From: Candidatus Scalindua sediminis
GTDB lineage: Bacteria; Planctomycetota; Brocadiia; Brocadiales; Scalinduaceae
Assembly (NCBI GenBank): GCA_008636105.1
Contig: VSDH01000016.1
Span: 1 to 63,110 of the forward strand
Reading direction: 5' to 3'
Length of the DNA stretch: 63,110 nt
The first letter of the stretch is position 1; every line of letters begins with the position of its first letter. The notes below the pieces were generated by a model. The model did not search any database. It saw only the letters and a program-made list of their open reading frames with translations, and was not told where the DNA came from. The position numbers and the translations under genes are program-made. Positions 1 through 11,581 of the stretch are shown here, one piece after another.

Positions 1-11
1 TCACCTCCTTT
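1..11 (-). promoter_or_regulatory. Shine-Dalgarno at left edge for an off-window reverse gene
   Basis: On the reverse strand these bases read AAAGGAGGTGA, a near-perfect ribosome binding site. The start codon it would serve lies just outside the left edge, so a reverse-strand gene, not visible here, probably begins within about 10 bases of position 1. Confidence 0.5.
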
Positions 12-28
12 CCGGAGATGAGTATACC

Positions 29-196
29 TGACATTTTCTATTTGTCTTATACTGACATTATCAATTTGCTATGACATGCTTTTTGATTGGAGCTATTCTT
101 CCCCTTATTGCCTATCACTTGTATAATTCTACGACCAGTAACCGTCCGTTCCATCTCTTTGTCGGCCCACACTCGTTTCTCGCCATCGATCTCCTT
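29..196 (-). other. Possible insertion-sequence end or leader
   Basis: The stretch has three TGACAT words (29-34, 53-58, 72-77) and an open reverse-strand frame ending at 47-49. The frame is rich in Lys/Arg and contains the run VWADKEMERTVTGRRIIQ. Together with the strong RBS at the very edge, this resembles the end and leader of an integrase-type insertion sequence whose transposase lies off-window. The transposon link is a weak inference; I do not recognise the family. Confidence 0.25.
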
Positions 197-216
197 TAAA
201 AGTATTTAGTTCCTTC

Positions 217-245
217 TTGATATTTAAAAGGGTTATATGTATAAT
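217..245 (+). promoter_or_regulatory. Sigma70-type promoter of glnA
   Basis: TTGATA (217-222), a 17-base spacer and a perfect TATAAT (240-245) give a strong housekeeping promoter. It overlaps the apparent TTG start at 217, so that codon would be upstream of the transcript. Transcription should begin near 252. Confidence 0.65.
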
Positions 246-294
246 TCTCCTTTCCGTATTTAAAAACGACTCTTACCATTGTTTTATAACAAAC

Positions 295-1644
295 GTGGCA
301 CGAAAAACTGCTAAAAATTCCACACTTGATAGGGTAAAGAAGGATAACGTCAAGTTCATAGAGCTGCAATTCACAGACATTAATGGTAACATTAAATCCG
401 TAACAATTCCTACACACAAGCTTCGGGAATCCTTAGACAAAGGCATATGGTTTGACGGCTCCTCAATAGAGGGATTTACCAGGATTTCCGAAAGTGACAT
501 GTTTCTAAAACCTGAACCTGAAACGTATGCCATTCTCCCGTGGGAGCCTGAAGAGAGACGAACGGCGAGATTTATATGTGATGTTTTTATGCCAGATGGC
601 AAACCCTTCGATGGGGATCCAAGATTTATACTGAAAAGGGCATGTGGCGAAGCCAAGGCAATGGGATTTGAATACAATGTGGGTCCAGAACTGGAATTTT
701 TTCTTTTCAGAACAAAAGAAAACCATAGCGTCGAGCCTACACCCCATGACGTTGGCGGATACTTCGATTTCTCACCAAGAGACCTGGCCGGATATGTCAG
801 AAATGATATAATAACCGCTTTGGAAAGTATGGGCCTTAAGATCGAAATGAGTCATCACGAGGTCGCGCCGGGGCAACACGAAGTGGACTTTCGGTACTCA
901 GACGCCCTCACAACGGCAGATAATACCATTACATTCAAGCTGGCCGTTAAGTCTATCGCACATAAACACGGCCTTTATGCCACGTTTATGCCTAAACCCA
1001 TTTATGGCATCAACGGTAGTGGTATGCACTGTCATCAAAGCCTTTTTTATATAAAAAACGGTAAAAATGCATTCTACGGCGCAAAAGATAAATACAATCT
1101 TAGTGATACTGCAAAATACTTTGTTGCCGGCCAATTGAGGCATATACGAGAAATGATATCTATCCTGGCTCCCACAGTAAATTCCTACAAGAGACTTGTT
1201 CCCGGTTACGAGGCGCCGGTGTACATATGCTGGGGGCAGAAAAACAGATCTGCCCTGATCAGGATTCCCAGATATTCAAAGGGGAGAGAGCAATCTACAA
1301 GAGCAGAATTAAGGTGTCCAGACCCCAGTGGTAATCCTTATCTGGTCTTTGCCGTGATGCTAGAAGCAGGCCTGGACGGGATGCGGAACAAGACAAAAAC
1401 CCCTCCCCCCGTGGAAGAGAACGTGTATGACTTTGACCCGGACAGGTTGTCAAACCTAAAGATTGGTGTCCTCCCCGACTCTCTAGGTGAGGCTGTTCAA
1501 GAATTGAAAAATAGCAAGTTTATGAAAGCGGCTCTAGGCCCCCACGCTTATAAGACGTACATTAATGCCAAAACAATCGAGTGGAATGAGTATAGAATGC
1601 AGGTTACTGATTGGGAACAAAAGAAATATTTTGAGGCTACGTAA
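295..1644 (+). CDS. glnA: Glutamine synthetase, type I
   Basis: Makes glutamine from glutamate, ammonia and ATP in the cytoplasm, the main entry of ammonium into metabolism. Family landmarks are in order: DGSSIEGF loop (about residue 55), VGPELEFF metal ligands, HHEVAPGQHEVDF, GMHCHQS, the flexible loop NSYKRLVPGYEAPV, and RAELRCPDPSGNPYLVF. The frame is open from a TTG at 217, but that codon is the -35 box of a good promoter, so I place the start at GTG 295 (449 aa, normal for this family). The C-terminal region has NVYDF where adenylylated enzymes carry NLYDL; adenylylation cannot be judged from this. No clear Shine-Dalgarno. dnaA begins 18 bp downstream. Confidence 0.95.
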   Translation: MARKTAKNSTLDRVKKDNVKFIELQFTDINGNIKSVTIPTHKLRESLDKGIWFDGSSIEGFTRISESDMFLKPEPETYAILPWEPEERRTARFICDVFMPDGKPFDGDPRFILKRACGEAKAMGFEYNVGPELEFFLFRTKENHSVEPTPHDVGGYFDFSPRDLAGYVRNDIITALESMGLKIEMSHHEVAPGQHEVDFRYSDALTTADNTITFKLAVKSIAHKHGLYATFMPKPIYGINGSGMHCHQSLFYIKNGKNAFYGAKDKYNLSDTAKYFVAGQLRHIREMISILAPTVNSYKRLVPGYEAPVYICWGQKNRSALIRIPRYSKGREQSTRAELRCPDPSGNPYLVFAVMLEAGLDGMRNKTKTPPPVEENVYDFDPDRLSNLKIGVLPDSLGEAVQELKNSKFMKAALGPHAYKTYINAKTIEWNEYRMQVTDWEQKKYFEAT

Positions 1645-1662
1645 GCCTCTCTAACTATCACC

Positions 1663-3012
1663 ATGAATCACCCAACTGTTGACAAAAAACAGACTTGGTC
1701 GTCTGTTCTAGAGAAGATAAAGGCAAAGATTACTTTAGATCAATTTGCCACCTGGTTTACAGGCCTGAGATTAATTAAGTTCGATAAACATGAAGTCCTT
1801 ATCCATGCTCCAAATCTCTTTTGTAAGGAGTGGTTGAAGAATAATTATATGGACATCATATCGTCCACAATTAATGAAGCGACAAACCTTAAACCTGACG
1901 TAAACTTTGTCGTCGAAGGCGAAAAGGAGTCATCAAAACTAGACTCGCCTGTTTGCCACGCCCCTGTACCGAAAAGCGTTGAAAAGCAAGCGTACGTAAA
2001 CAAAAATTACACCTTTGAAAACTTCTTGGTTGGTCCTTGCAACCGACTAGCACATGCTGCGGCTCTCGCCGTTTGCGAATCGCCAGGAGTAGCTTATAAC
2101 CCACTATTTATTCACGGCGCTGTCGGACTCGGCAAAACTCATTTACTCCAAGCCATATACCTTCAACTGCAACAACGTCCAAACCAATACAACATCTCCT
2201 TCTTGCCATGCGAAACCTTCGTTAACCATTACATATCTACGATAAAGTCTGGCAGTTGGGACAATTTTAGAAGTAGATACCGGCAGAGCGATGTGCTCCT
2301 GATAGATGACGTTCACTTTTTTGCAAACTCTCAAAGCTCGCGCGAAGAGTTTTTTCACACCTTCAACGCCCTTTACAGCCAACAAAAACAAATTGTTTTG
2401 TCAAGCGATTGTCCCCCCGAAGAAATACCTACAATAGAAGAGCGTCTTATCTCCAGATTTAGATGGGGACTAATCGCGAGAATCGATCCGCCTAGTTTTG
2501 AAACTAGTGTTGCTATAATTCAGAGAAAAGCTGCCCTGCTTAATATAGACATCCCTTACGAAGTGGCCTGCTACTTGGCAGGAAATGTTTCCTCAAACGT
2601 AAGAGAGATTGAGAGCTCTATTGTGAATATTAGCAAATATGCCTCTTTAAATAATACCAAGATAGATATGAATCTTGTAAGGCTAGTAGTGCACGATTCG
2701 CTAAAAGAAAGAAGAAAATGTATAAGCATTGAGGATATACTAAACACAGTTACCAAACACTTTGGTGTTCAAATTTCACAGCTTCACTCTAAGAGGAAGT
2801 TTAAGTCTATTACTTTACCAAGGCAGATCGCAATGTACCTCGCTCGTAGACTTACAAATCTATCACTAGAAGAAATCGGAGGTTATATGGGAGGGCGTGA
2901 TCACACAACCGTCATGCACGCCGATGGAAAAATACAGAAACTGAAGAAGGCAGACCGCAATATGTCTACTATGTTAAGAAAAATTGAAAAAGAACTAGTT
3001 AGAAGAAAATAG
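1663..3012 (+). CDS. dnaA: Chromosomal replication initiator DnaA
   Basis: AAA+ protein that binds origin boxes and opens the duplex. Domain I spans about residues 5-85, a short linker follows, and the ATPase has Walker A GAVGLGKTHL (near 151) and Walker B DVLLIDDVHF. Sensor/arginine-finger sequence RLISRFRWGL is present. Domain IV ends with GGRDHTTVMHA, the box-recognition signature, so binding to standard TTATNCACA boxes is expected. Length (449 aa) is normal. It sits 18 bp after glnA without a good RBS, possibly on the same transcript. The next gene is dnaN, the classic order, but across an unusually long gap. Confidence 0.97.
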   Translation: MNHPTVDKKQTWSSVLEKIKAKITLDQFATWFTGLRLIKFDKHEVLIHAPNLFCKEWLKNNYMDIISSTINEATNLKPDVNFVVEGEKESSKLDSPVCHAPVPKSVEKQAYVNKNYTFENFLVGPCNRLAHAAALAVCESPGVAYNPLFIHGAVGLGKTHLLQAIYLQLQQRPNQYNISFLPCETFVNHYISTIKSGSWDNFRSRYRQSDVLLIDDVHFFANSQSSREEFFHTFNALYSQQKQIVLSSDCPPEEIPTIEERLISRFRWGLIARIDPPSFETSVAIIQRKAALLNIDIPYEVACYLAGNVSSNVREIESSIVNISKYASLNNTKIDMNLVRLVVHDSLKERRKCISIEDILNTVTKHFGVQISQLHSKRKFKSITLPRQIAMYLARRLTNLSLEEIGGYMGGRDHTTVMHADGKIQKLKKADRNMSTMLRKIEKELVRRK

Positions 3013-3402
3013 ACCATCTGTCACTTTGAGAAAAATCGAAAAAGTCTCGGCCTAATAAACAATGTTTATATTACATGTGCATATCATGTTAACAACTTCT
3101 GGAATATTAGAAATAAATGGACTATCGGCAAACATCTTCTCGCAAGTTATATGCTTTTCTTCGCAAAAACTGACAATCATACACAAACAACTTACTGTCT
3201 ATCTACCACTGTAGTCCAATTTTACCTCTGTACAAAAATTTCGCAATTTCTTAGTTTACAAGGTGTTACAAAATATCTATAATGTATACTAACCTTTTAT
3301 CTTAAACGTTAATAATACTAAGATAATAAAAGTAAAGTATATATAATATATAAATTAAGTAATTGATATTCCAATGTTCTTACACACTAATATAACGAAT
3401 AA
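3013..3402. other. AT-rich dnaA-dnaN gap, possible oriC/unwinding element
   Basis: This 390-bp gap is very AT-rich, especially 3285-3370, which is almost only A and T and looks like a DNA-unwinding element. Its position between dnaA and dnaN is a common origin location. I searched by eye on both strands for TTATCCACA-type boxes and found no exact one, so the origin assignment is weak. No ORF or RNA gene is evident. It must hold the dnaN promoter; the TATATAATATATAAA region near 3335-3355 is a candidate -10. Confidence 0.35.
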
Positions 3403-4506
3403 ATGAAAATAAAGTGTAATAAAGAAGACATTAAAAAAGGATTTCACATCGTAGAATGTAATGCTTCTGGATCTAATATAAGACCAATTCTACAAAATGT
3501 TAAGATTACAGCAAAAAACAATACCTTAGAACTATCTACAACGGATTTAGAAGTTAGTATAAGTTATGTAGTAGATTCTGTTGAAGTAATAGAACCAGGT
3601 GTAGTTGTATGTCCTGAAGTAAAGGTAGCATCAATAGTAAAAGAGTGGAGTGAAGACTGTATAGAGATAACTGAAGAAAACAGAATATGCTCAATAACCG
3701 GGAAGGGTAGTTATTTCAAGATCCTGTGTATGGACCCAGAGGAGTTTCCTGCGATACCACAGTTCACAAACGAAAATTACATAGAGATAGACAAAGCAAA
3801 TTTGACAGAAATGGTAAGGAAAACAGCATTCATCCTTTCAGGGGAGAAGGCAAAACACGGTTCTAATGGTGTGTTTTTAGATGTAAATAAAAATCGAGCA
3901 AAAATGGTTGCAAACGATGGGAGGAGACTTGCCGAAATCAAAAGGAAAATAGACAACCCTAATGGCCTGAGGAATAGTTGTATAATCCCAATAAAAGGGA
4001 TATTACAGGTATTAAGGATGCTATCAGACCATGACGAAATTATAAAGATAAGAATAGAGGAGAGGCGTGTTTTCGTAAGGACAGAGAAATCTACATTGTG
4101 CTCACAACTAATAGAGGGACAGTACCCCGAGTATGAAGAAGTAATACCCACGAATTTGGATAAAAGAATTACCCTGGATAAGCGTACGTTTTTTTCTGCC
4201 GTTCGTAGGGGTTCAGTGATGACAACTGAGGAATACAAACTGTTGAGATTTAAGATTTTGGAAAACTTGCTTGAGTTAAGATGTACCTCACCCGATGTTG
4301 GAGAGGCCAAGGTTGAGATGCCAATAGAGTATTCTGGAGAGGGGCTGGAGATAGGACTCAACCCTGACTACATTTTGGACTTCCTTAAGGTAGTTGATAC
4401 TGATAAAGTAGGATTAGAATTGAAGGATCACAGTACGGCTGGGGTGTTTAAAGCAGGGAATGACTACACATACGTAGTAATGCCCATGAGTTTGGAGGGA
4501 AGCTAG
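3403..4506 (+). CDS. dnaN: DNA polymerase III beta sliding clamp
   Basis: Ring clamp that tethers the replicative polymerase to DNA. The 367-aa length and three similar clamp folds fit the family; the N-terminal MKIKCNKEDIKKGFHIVE and C-terminal YVVMPMSLEGS (equivalent of the usual pMPM-R end) are typical. ATG start follows a very AT-rich leader without an obvious Shine-Dalgarno. The downstream DciA-like gene begins 5 bp after the stop, and gyrB follows, so these three probably form one operon. Confidence 0.95.
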   Translation: MKIKCNKEDIKKGFHIVECNASGSNIRPILQNVKITAKNNTLELSTTDLEVSISYVVDSVEVIEPGVVVCPEVKVASIVKEWSEDCIEITEENRICSITGKGSYFKILCMDPEEFPAIPQFTNENYIEIDKANLTEMVRKTAFILSGEKAKHGSNGVFLDVNKNRAKMVANDGRRLAEIKRKIDNPNGLRNSCIIPIKGILQVLRMLSDHDEIIKIRIEERRVFVRTEKSTLCSQLIEGQYPEYEEVIPTNLDKRITLDKRTFFSAVRRGSVMTTEEYKLLRFKILENLLELRCTSPDVGEAKVEMPIEYSGEGLEIGLNPDYILDFLKVVDTDKVGLELKDHSTAGVFKAGNDYTYVVMPMSLEGS

Positions 4507-4511
4507 GAGAA

Positions 4512-7300
<2,789 letters not shown>

Positions 7301-7305
7301 AAATA

Positions 7306-8145
7306 TCAGAATGTGTTTTCTCCCCACCAACCAGTGAATACAAACTCCGCGGGGCCAGTCATGTACGTTTTGTTGTTGTTCGCCCACTCTATTTTCAATT
7401 CACCACCTGGAAGAGACGTTGTTACTATTCTTTCGGTTATATTATTTAAGGCGCATGCAATACAAACGGCTACTGCTCCCGTACCGCATGCCAATGTTTC
7501 CCCCGAACCCCTTTCCCAGGATCTCATTTTAATTTTGTCGGGAGAGACGACCTGGGCAAAATGGACATTTGTTTTTTCCGGGAAGGCCTTGTGATTTTCA
7601 ACAGCCTTGCCAGTGATAGGAAGTTGTACGGATTCAACATCATCAACAAGAATAATGCAGTGAGGGTTTCCCATCGAAACGCATGTAATATTTAGCGAAA
7701 CGCCAGCTACAAGGAACGGTTCGTTTATAACCTGTGTATTTTCGCCTAACATGGGTATATCATTTCTAAGTAACTTTGGCACACCCATATCTACCCTTAC
7801 CCGGGAGACTTTACCATTTACTGTGATTAATTCTGCTGTCTTTATTCCAGAAAGGGTTTCAATTTTGATTTTATCACTCTTACTTAATCCATAATGGTAA
7901 GAATATTTAGCGACACATCTTATACCATTGCCGCACATCTGTGCCTCACTGCCATCAGCGTTAAATATGCGCATCTTGACGTCAGCTACTTGTGATGGCA
8001 TTATTAGTATTAGGCCGTCACTACCAACACCGAAGTGTCTGTCACTCATTGCGACCGCGAGTTTTGATGGGGCTTCCACTTTTTCTTCAAAGCAATTGAT
8101 GTATATGTAGTCATTCCCGATTCCCTGCATTTTGGTAAATTTCAA
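7306..8145 (-). CDS. dapF: Diaminopimelate epimerase
   Basis: Interconverts LL- and meso-diaminopimelate for lysine and peptidoglycan. The two catalytic cysteines sit in MCGNGIRC (about residue 72) and ACGTGAVAV (about 221), and the start MKFTKMQGIGNDYIYI is canonical. 279 aa is full length. lysC, on the same strand 210 bp upstream, catalyses the first step of the same pathway, so the two may be co-transcribed. It is tail-to-tail with gyrB with almost no room for a terminator. Confidence 0.96.
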   Translation of the reverse strand: MKFTKMQGIGNDYIYINCFEEKVEAPSKLAVAMSDRHFGVGSDGLILIMPSQVADVKMRIFNADGSEAQMCGNGIRCVAKYSYHYGLSKSDKIKIETLSGIKTAELITVNGKVSRVRVDMGVPKLLRNDIPMLGENTQVINEPFLVAGVSLNITCVSMGNPHCIILVDDVESVQLPITGKAVENHKAFPEKTNVHFAQVVSPDKIKMRSWERGSGETLACGTGAVAVCIACALNNITERIVTTSLPGGELKIEWANNNKTYMTGPAEFVFTGWWGENTF

Positions 8146-8355
8146 TGTGCAGCCTCATTAATAAAAAAATGAACGGCAAGATTTGATTTCAAAGGATTTC
8201 CTCTCAGATTTTACCAAAGCGGTCTTTTTTGTCAACATATAGTAAGTTAGGCGTGTAGTCTTTGCGTCATGTTGAATGGGGAACCAGAAATAAGATGCAT
8301 CAAAGGCTTAAGAAAGGTTGCAGATTACGCGCGAAGGGTGTTGGAAAAAAGGAAT

Positions 8356-9597
8356 TTAGGCGCCCCGGGTAAAGGCTTGAGGTTCCTTATCAAGCTCAAA
8401 TGCCCTATGTACTGCAATCAAAGCACGTTCTGCTTGGCCCTCTTCTATAACGCAGGATATTTTGATCTCGGATGTGCTTATCATTTGTATATTGATCTTC
8501 TCGTCAGAGAGTGTACTGAACAGCCTTTCAGCTATTCCACAGTGTGACCTCATACCTACGCCCACGACTGAAAGTTTTGCTATCTTGTCATCAGCAATTA
8601 TTTTCTTGGCCTTAATTTCTCCTTTGATCCTTTCCGTTGTGGCAAGGGCAATTGGGAGGTCACCCTTTAGGACAGTAAACGTTACGTCTGTCAATCCATG
8701 TGCACCAATATTTTGGATTATCATGTCTACATTTACGTTTTCTTTCGCAAGTTCTCGAAATATCTTGGCTGCTTGCCCAGGTTTATCATATACCCCGATA
8801 ATAGTTATCTTTGCTTCGTTTTTTGTGACAGTTGCACCACTCACAACGATTTTTTCCATTTCACTCACCTCTTTGCATATAAGGGTTCCTGTGCCGTCGT
8901 TAAAGCTAGGCCTTACACGAATGGGGACGTTGTAATTCTTTGCAAGTTCAATCGATCTTACATGAACAACTTGCGCACCCATGCTTGCAAGTTCTAGTAT
9001 TTCATCATAGGATATTTTAGTTAGTTTTCGTGCCTCGGGGACAATGTGAGGGTCTGCCGTATATATTCCATCGACGTCAGTATATATATCACATATGTCT
9101 GCTTTAAGCATAGCGGCCAGAGCTACTGCAGTGGTATCAGAACCTCCACGTCCCAGGGTTGTTATGTTATCGTTTTCATCCACGCCTTGATATCCCGCAA
9201 CTACCACAATTTTATCCTGAGAAAGTTCTTCCATGATACGGTTAGCATTTATACTAATTATCCTTGCATTAGTATGGAAGCTATCCGTAGTAATTCCCAC
9301 TTGCCTGCCTACAAAAGATACTGCGGGATAACCAAGGGAATGAATTGCCATGGCCATAAGCGCACTAGACATTTGCTCTCCTGTAGAGAGTAACATATCT
9401 AACTCACGCGACGAAGGACGATCGTTAATTTCGTAGGCCAGTTCCAATAGTTCATCAGTCATTCTCCCTCTTGCAGAAACAACTACAACGACCTTGTTGC
9501 CAGCTGAGTACGTCTTGATAACGCGCTTAGCCGCAGACTTTATGTGAGTTGCGTTGGCGATAGAAGTCCCACCGAATTTTTGGACAGTTAAAGGCAC
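8356..9597 (-). CDS. lysC: Aspartate kinase
   Basis: Phosphorylates aspartate, the first step to lysine, threonine, methionine and DAP. The N-terminal VQKFGGTS nucleotide motif, STGEQMSSALMAMA, and GRGGSDTTAVALA mark the kinase domain (1-240). Two ACT domains (about 265-413) are expected to bind lysine/threonine for feedback control. The start is GTG at 9597 with GAGGAG a few bases upstream. The 413-aa length fits the monofunctional LysC class. It is followed on the same strand by dapF. Confidence 0.96.
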   Translation of the reverse strand: MPLTVQKFGGTSIANATHIKSAAKRVIKTYSAGNKVVVVVSARGRMTDELLELAYEINDRPSSRELDMLLSTGEQMSSALMAMAIHSLGYPAVSFVGRQVGITTDSFHTNARIISINANRIMEELSQDKIVVVAGYQGVDENDNITTLGRGGSDTTAVALAAMLKADICDIYTDVDGIYTADPHIVPEARKLTKISYDEILELASMGAQVVHVRSIELAKNYNVPIRVRPSFNDGTGTLICKEVSEMEKIVVSGATVTKNEAKITIIGVYDKPGQAAKIFRELAKENVNVDMIIQNIGAHGLTDVTFTVLKGDLPIALATTERIKGEIKAKKIIADDKIAKLSVVGVGMRSHCGIAERLFSTLSDEKINIQMISTSEIKISCVIEEGQAERALIAVHRAFELDKEPQAFTRGA

Positions 9598-9729
9598 TGT
9601 ACTCCTCGTAGATTAAGCCTTATAAATGTTTAACAACTAAGATCATACTGCATTACAGAGTAACCTGTTTGCGTCGTAGAAGCAGCAGCAGGCTCGCAGT
9701 TGACTCAACAACCTTTTAAGTTTTGCATT

Positions 9730-10308
9730 TTACTCTAAGTTGGCATGTCTCTTCTGCATTTCAACTTCTTCTCTGTTGAGTAAGCGTACAAGTGTCAAAA
9801 TTACAGCATCAAGGTATACAAGACAGGCCTGTTCAAATAATGTGCTGCGAAATTGTACTGAACAGCGGGATTGTAAAACCTGACCAATCTCCCTTGCTGG
9901 TATCTCGATAGTTAAGGTTGCATAATTAGATAACTCAGAATTCGGGTGTGCAGTGATTACTACGATGAATGCACTTAGACGCCTTGCTAGCCCTGCAATG
10001 TGACACGTTATAGAGGTCGTCCCAGAACTACTACATGCAATAAGCATGTCACCCTTATCAATGTTCGGTGTTGTTGTATCACCGACAACATGGCACGTAA
10101 ATCCTATGTGAGTTAGGCGCATGGCAAAAGTTCTGGCAACTAGACCCGAACGACCTTGTCCGGTTACGAAAATGTTCTTTGATGATCTGATTGCGTCTAT
10201 AAACCTTTTGAATTCCTCTTCCTTTATCTCGGCAAGGACGGCTCGCACTTCGTTTATTATCGTCTTGGTGGCGGACTTAATGCTCAGGTTGTTTTTTTTT
10301 AGTTCCAT
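9730..10308 (-). CDS. hxlB: SIS-domain isomerase, 6-phospho-3-hexuloisomerase-like
   Basis: A single SIS (sugar isomerase) domain: TGQGRSGLVARTFAMRL, VVGDTTTPNIDKGD, then SSSGTTSIT. This matches the HxlB/PHI family, which converts 3-hexulose-6-phosphate to fructose-6-phosphate in the ribulose monophosphate route. The frame is open to 10356; I chose ATG 10308 (192 aa) because family members are about 180-190 aa, though ATG 10332 is possible and neither has a clear RBS. No hexulose-phosphate synthase (hxlA) is adjacent. The catalytic loop has Cys-Ser-Ser-Ser where GSG is more usual, so the substrate could differ. Confidence 0.75.
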   Translation of the reverse strand: MELKKNNLSIKSATKTIINEVRAVLAEIKEEEFKRFIDAIRSSKNIFVTGQGRSGLVARTFAMRLTHIGFTCHVVGDTTTPNIDKGDMLIACSSSGTTSITCHIAGLARRLSAFIVVITAHPNSELSNYATLTIEIPAREIGQVLQSRCSVQFRSTLFEQACLVYLDAVILTLVRLLNREEVEMQKRHANLE

Positions 10309-10356
10309 GGTTTTATGTTTTGTAAGTTTCATGTAGACGAAGTAAAATTTTATCAA

Positions 10357-10520
10357 TTATTTATGATAATTTCAAGTGGGATGTATGTGATAGTTTATAA
10401 ATATCGTTTTTTATTCTAATTCCTGGATGTTCAGATTTAAATTTTTGTTGCCATAAGGGGTATTTATTGCTACTATTAGCGCCTTAGCCTTAACAAATTT
10501 GGAATTTTTTTCATATATAA
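10357..10520. promoter_or_regulatory. Divergent intergenic region
   Basis: AT-rich gap between two divergently read genes. It should carry both promoters; no box pair is convincing enough to mark individually. Confidence 0.3.
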
Positions 10521-10760
10521 ATGGCAATTAATTGGATTGTTGGGCAAATTATAACGCTCTATGAAATAGTAATAATCGTGAGGATCGTTTTGACATGGGT
10601 CCCACATAACGCGCATCATCCGGCAGCAGCGTTCCTTTATAAAATAACTGAGCCGATTTTGGCGCCGGTTAGACGGGTAATTCCATCCATAGGGGGAATA
10701 GATATTTCACCTATAGTTGTGTTTATAGGTCTTGGTTTTGTCAAAAGGGTTTTTGGTTAG
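10521..10760 (+). CDS. YggT family membrane protein
   Basis: 79-aa integral membrane protein of the YggT family, with two hydrophobic helices separated by the signature ITEPILAPVRRVIPSIGGIDISP. Members occur near cell-division or osmotic-stress genes, but their biochemical role is not settled. The ATG follows an AT-rich leader without a clear Shine-Dalgarno. It stands alone upstream of deoC, 104 bp away. Confidence 0.85.
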   Translation: MAINWIVGQIITLYEIVIIVRIVLTWVPHNAHHPAAAFLYKITEPILAPVRRVIPSIGGIDISPIVVFIGLGFVKRVFG

Positions 10761-10864
10761 GCGGTATAAATATAATTTGTTTAATACGAGGCAGGGCATT
10801 TCTTCACGGCATACCAAAGTTTCATAACACTCTGCAGCTTAACTAAAGCGAGCAGAGTTCTTAC

Positions 10865-11581
10865 ATGGAGCCATATCACCATAGAATATCACGCAAAGAG
10901 CTTGCAAGTTTTATTGAACACACACTTCTTGGGGCAGATGTTAAAGATAGCGATATAGAAAGGGTGTGTGAAGATGCTGTTAGGTTTAATTTTGTAGCTG
11001 TTTGCATACCACCATTTTATACCTCATTGGCATCTAGAATTGTGAAGAATTCTGGGGTAAAGGTGTGTACAGTCGTGGGGTTTCCTTTTGGTCATAATTT
11101 CCCTGAAAGTAAATCTTTTGAGGCAGCACGGGCAGTAGAAAATGGAGCGGACGAATTGGACATGGTTATCAATATTACTGCATTGAAGTCAGGGGATTTT
11201 GCGTCAGTATGTAAGGATATTGAAGGTGTTGTTAGTGCTGCAAAAGGGAGAAAAGTTAAAGTAATCATAGAGACATGTTATCTTAGTAGGAAGGAAAAAA
11301 TAAAGGCATGCGAATGTGCCGTAAAATCTGGTGCAGCATTTGTGAAGACATCAACAGGGTTTGGAACGAGTGGAGCCTCAATTGAGGATGTCCGTTTAAT
11401 GTGCAGGTTGGTCCCTGAAGGAGTTGGTGTAAAGGCAGCAGGAGGGATTAAGGATTTAAAAACGGCTTTGGCGATGATTGAGGCGGGTGCTAAAAGAATA
11501 GGTACAAGTGCGGGAGTTGAATTAATTTCGGAGATTCGAGAAGGGGAAGAGGTGAAAATTAACGAGACATTAAATGATTGA
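10865..11581 (+). CDS. deoC: 2-Deoxyribose-5-phosphate aldolase
   Basis: Class I aldolase cleaving deoxyribose-5-phosphate to glyceraldehyde-3-phosphate and acetaldehyde. The Schiff-base lysine lies in [15 protein letters not shown] and the second lysine in VKAAGGIKD; the Asp of DELDMVIN is present. 238 aa is normal. Its last 8 bases overlap the start of deoB, so the two are translationally coupled and form a nucleoside-salvage operon. Confidence 0.95.
   Translation: MEPYHHRISRKELASFIEHTLLGADVKDSDIERVCEDAVRFNFVAVCIPPFYTSLASRIVKNSGVKVCTVVGFPFGHNFPESKSFEAARAVENGADELDMVINITALKSGDFASVCKDIEGVVSAAKGRKVKVIIETCYLSRKEKIKACECAVKSGAAFVKTSTGFGTSGASIEDVRLMCRLVPEGVGVKAAGGIKDLKTALAMIEAGAKRIGTSAGVELISEIREGEEVKINETLND

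Noticed and set aside
3013-3402. Exact DnaA boxes
   Set aside because: Scanned both strands by eye; TTATCCACA-type words occur only inside coding sequences (for example near 13010 and 37890).
8269-8547. 92-aa forward ORF
   Set aside because: It runs through the antisense of lysC and has no RBS or recognisable domain.
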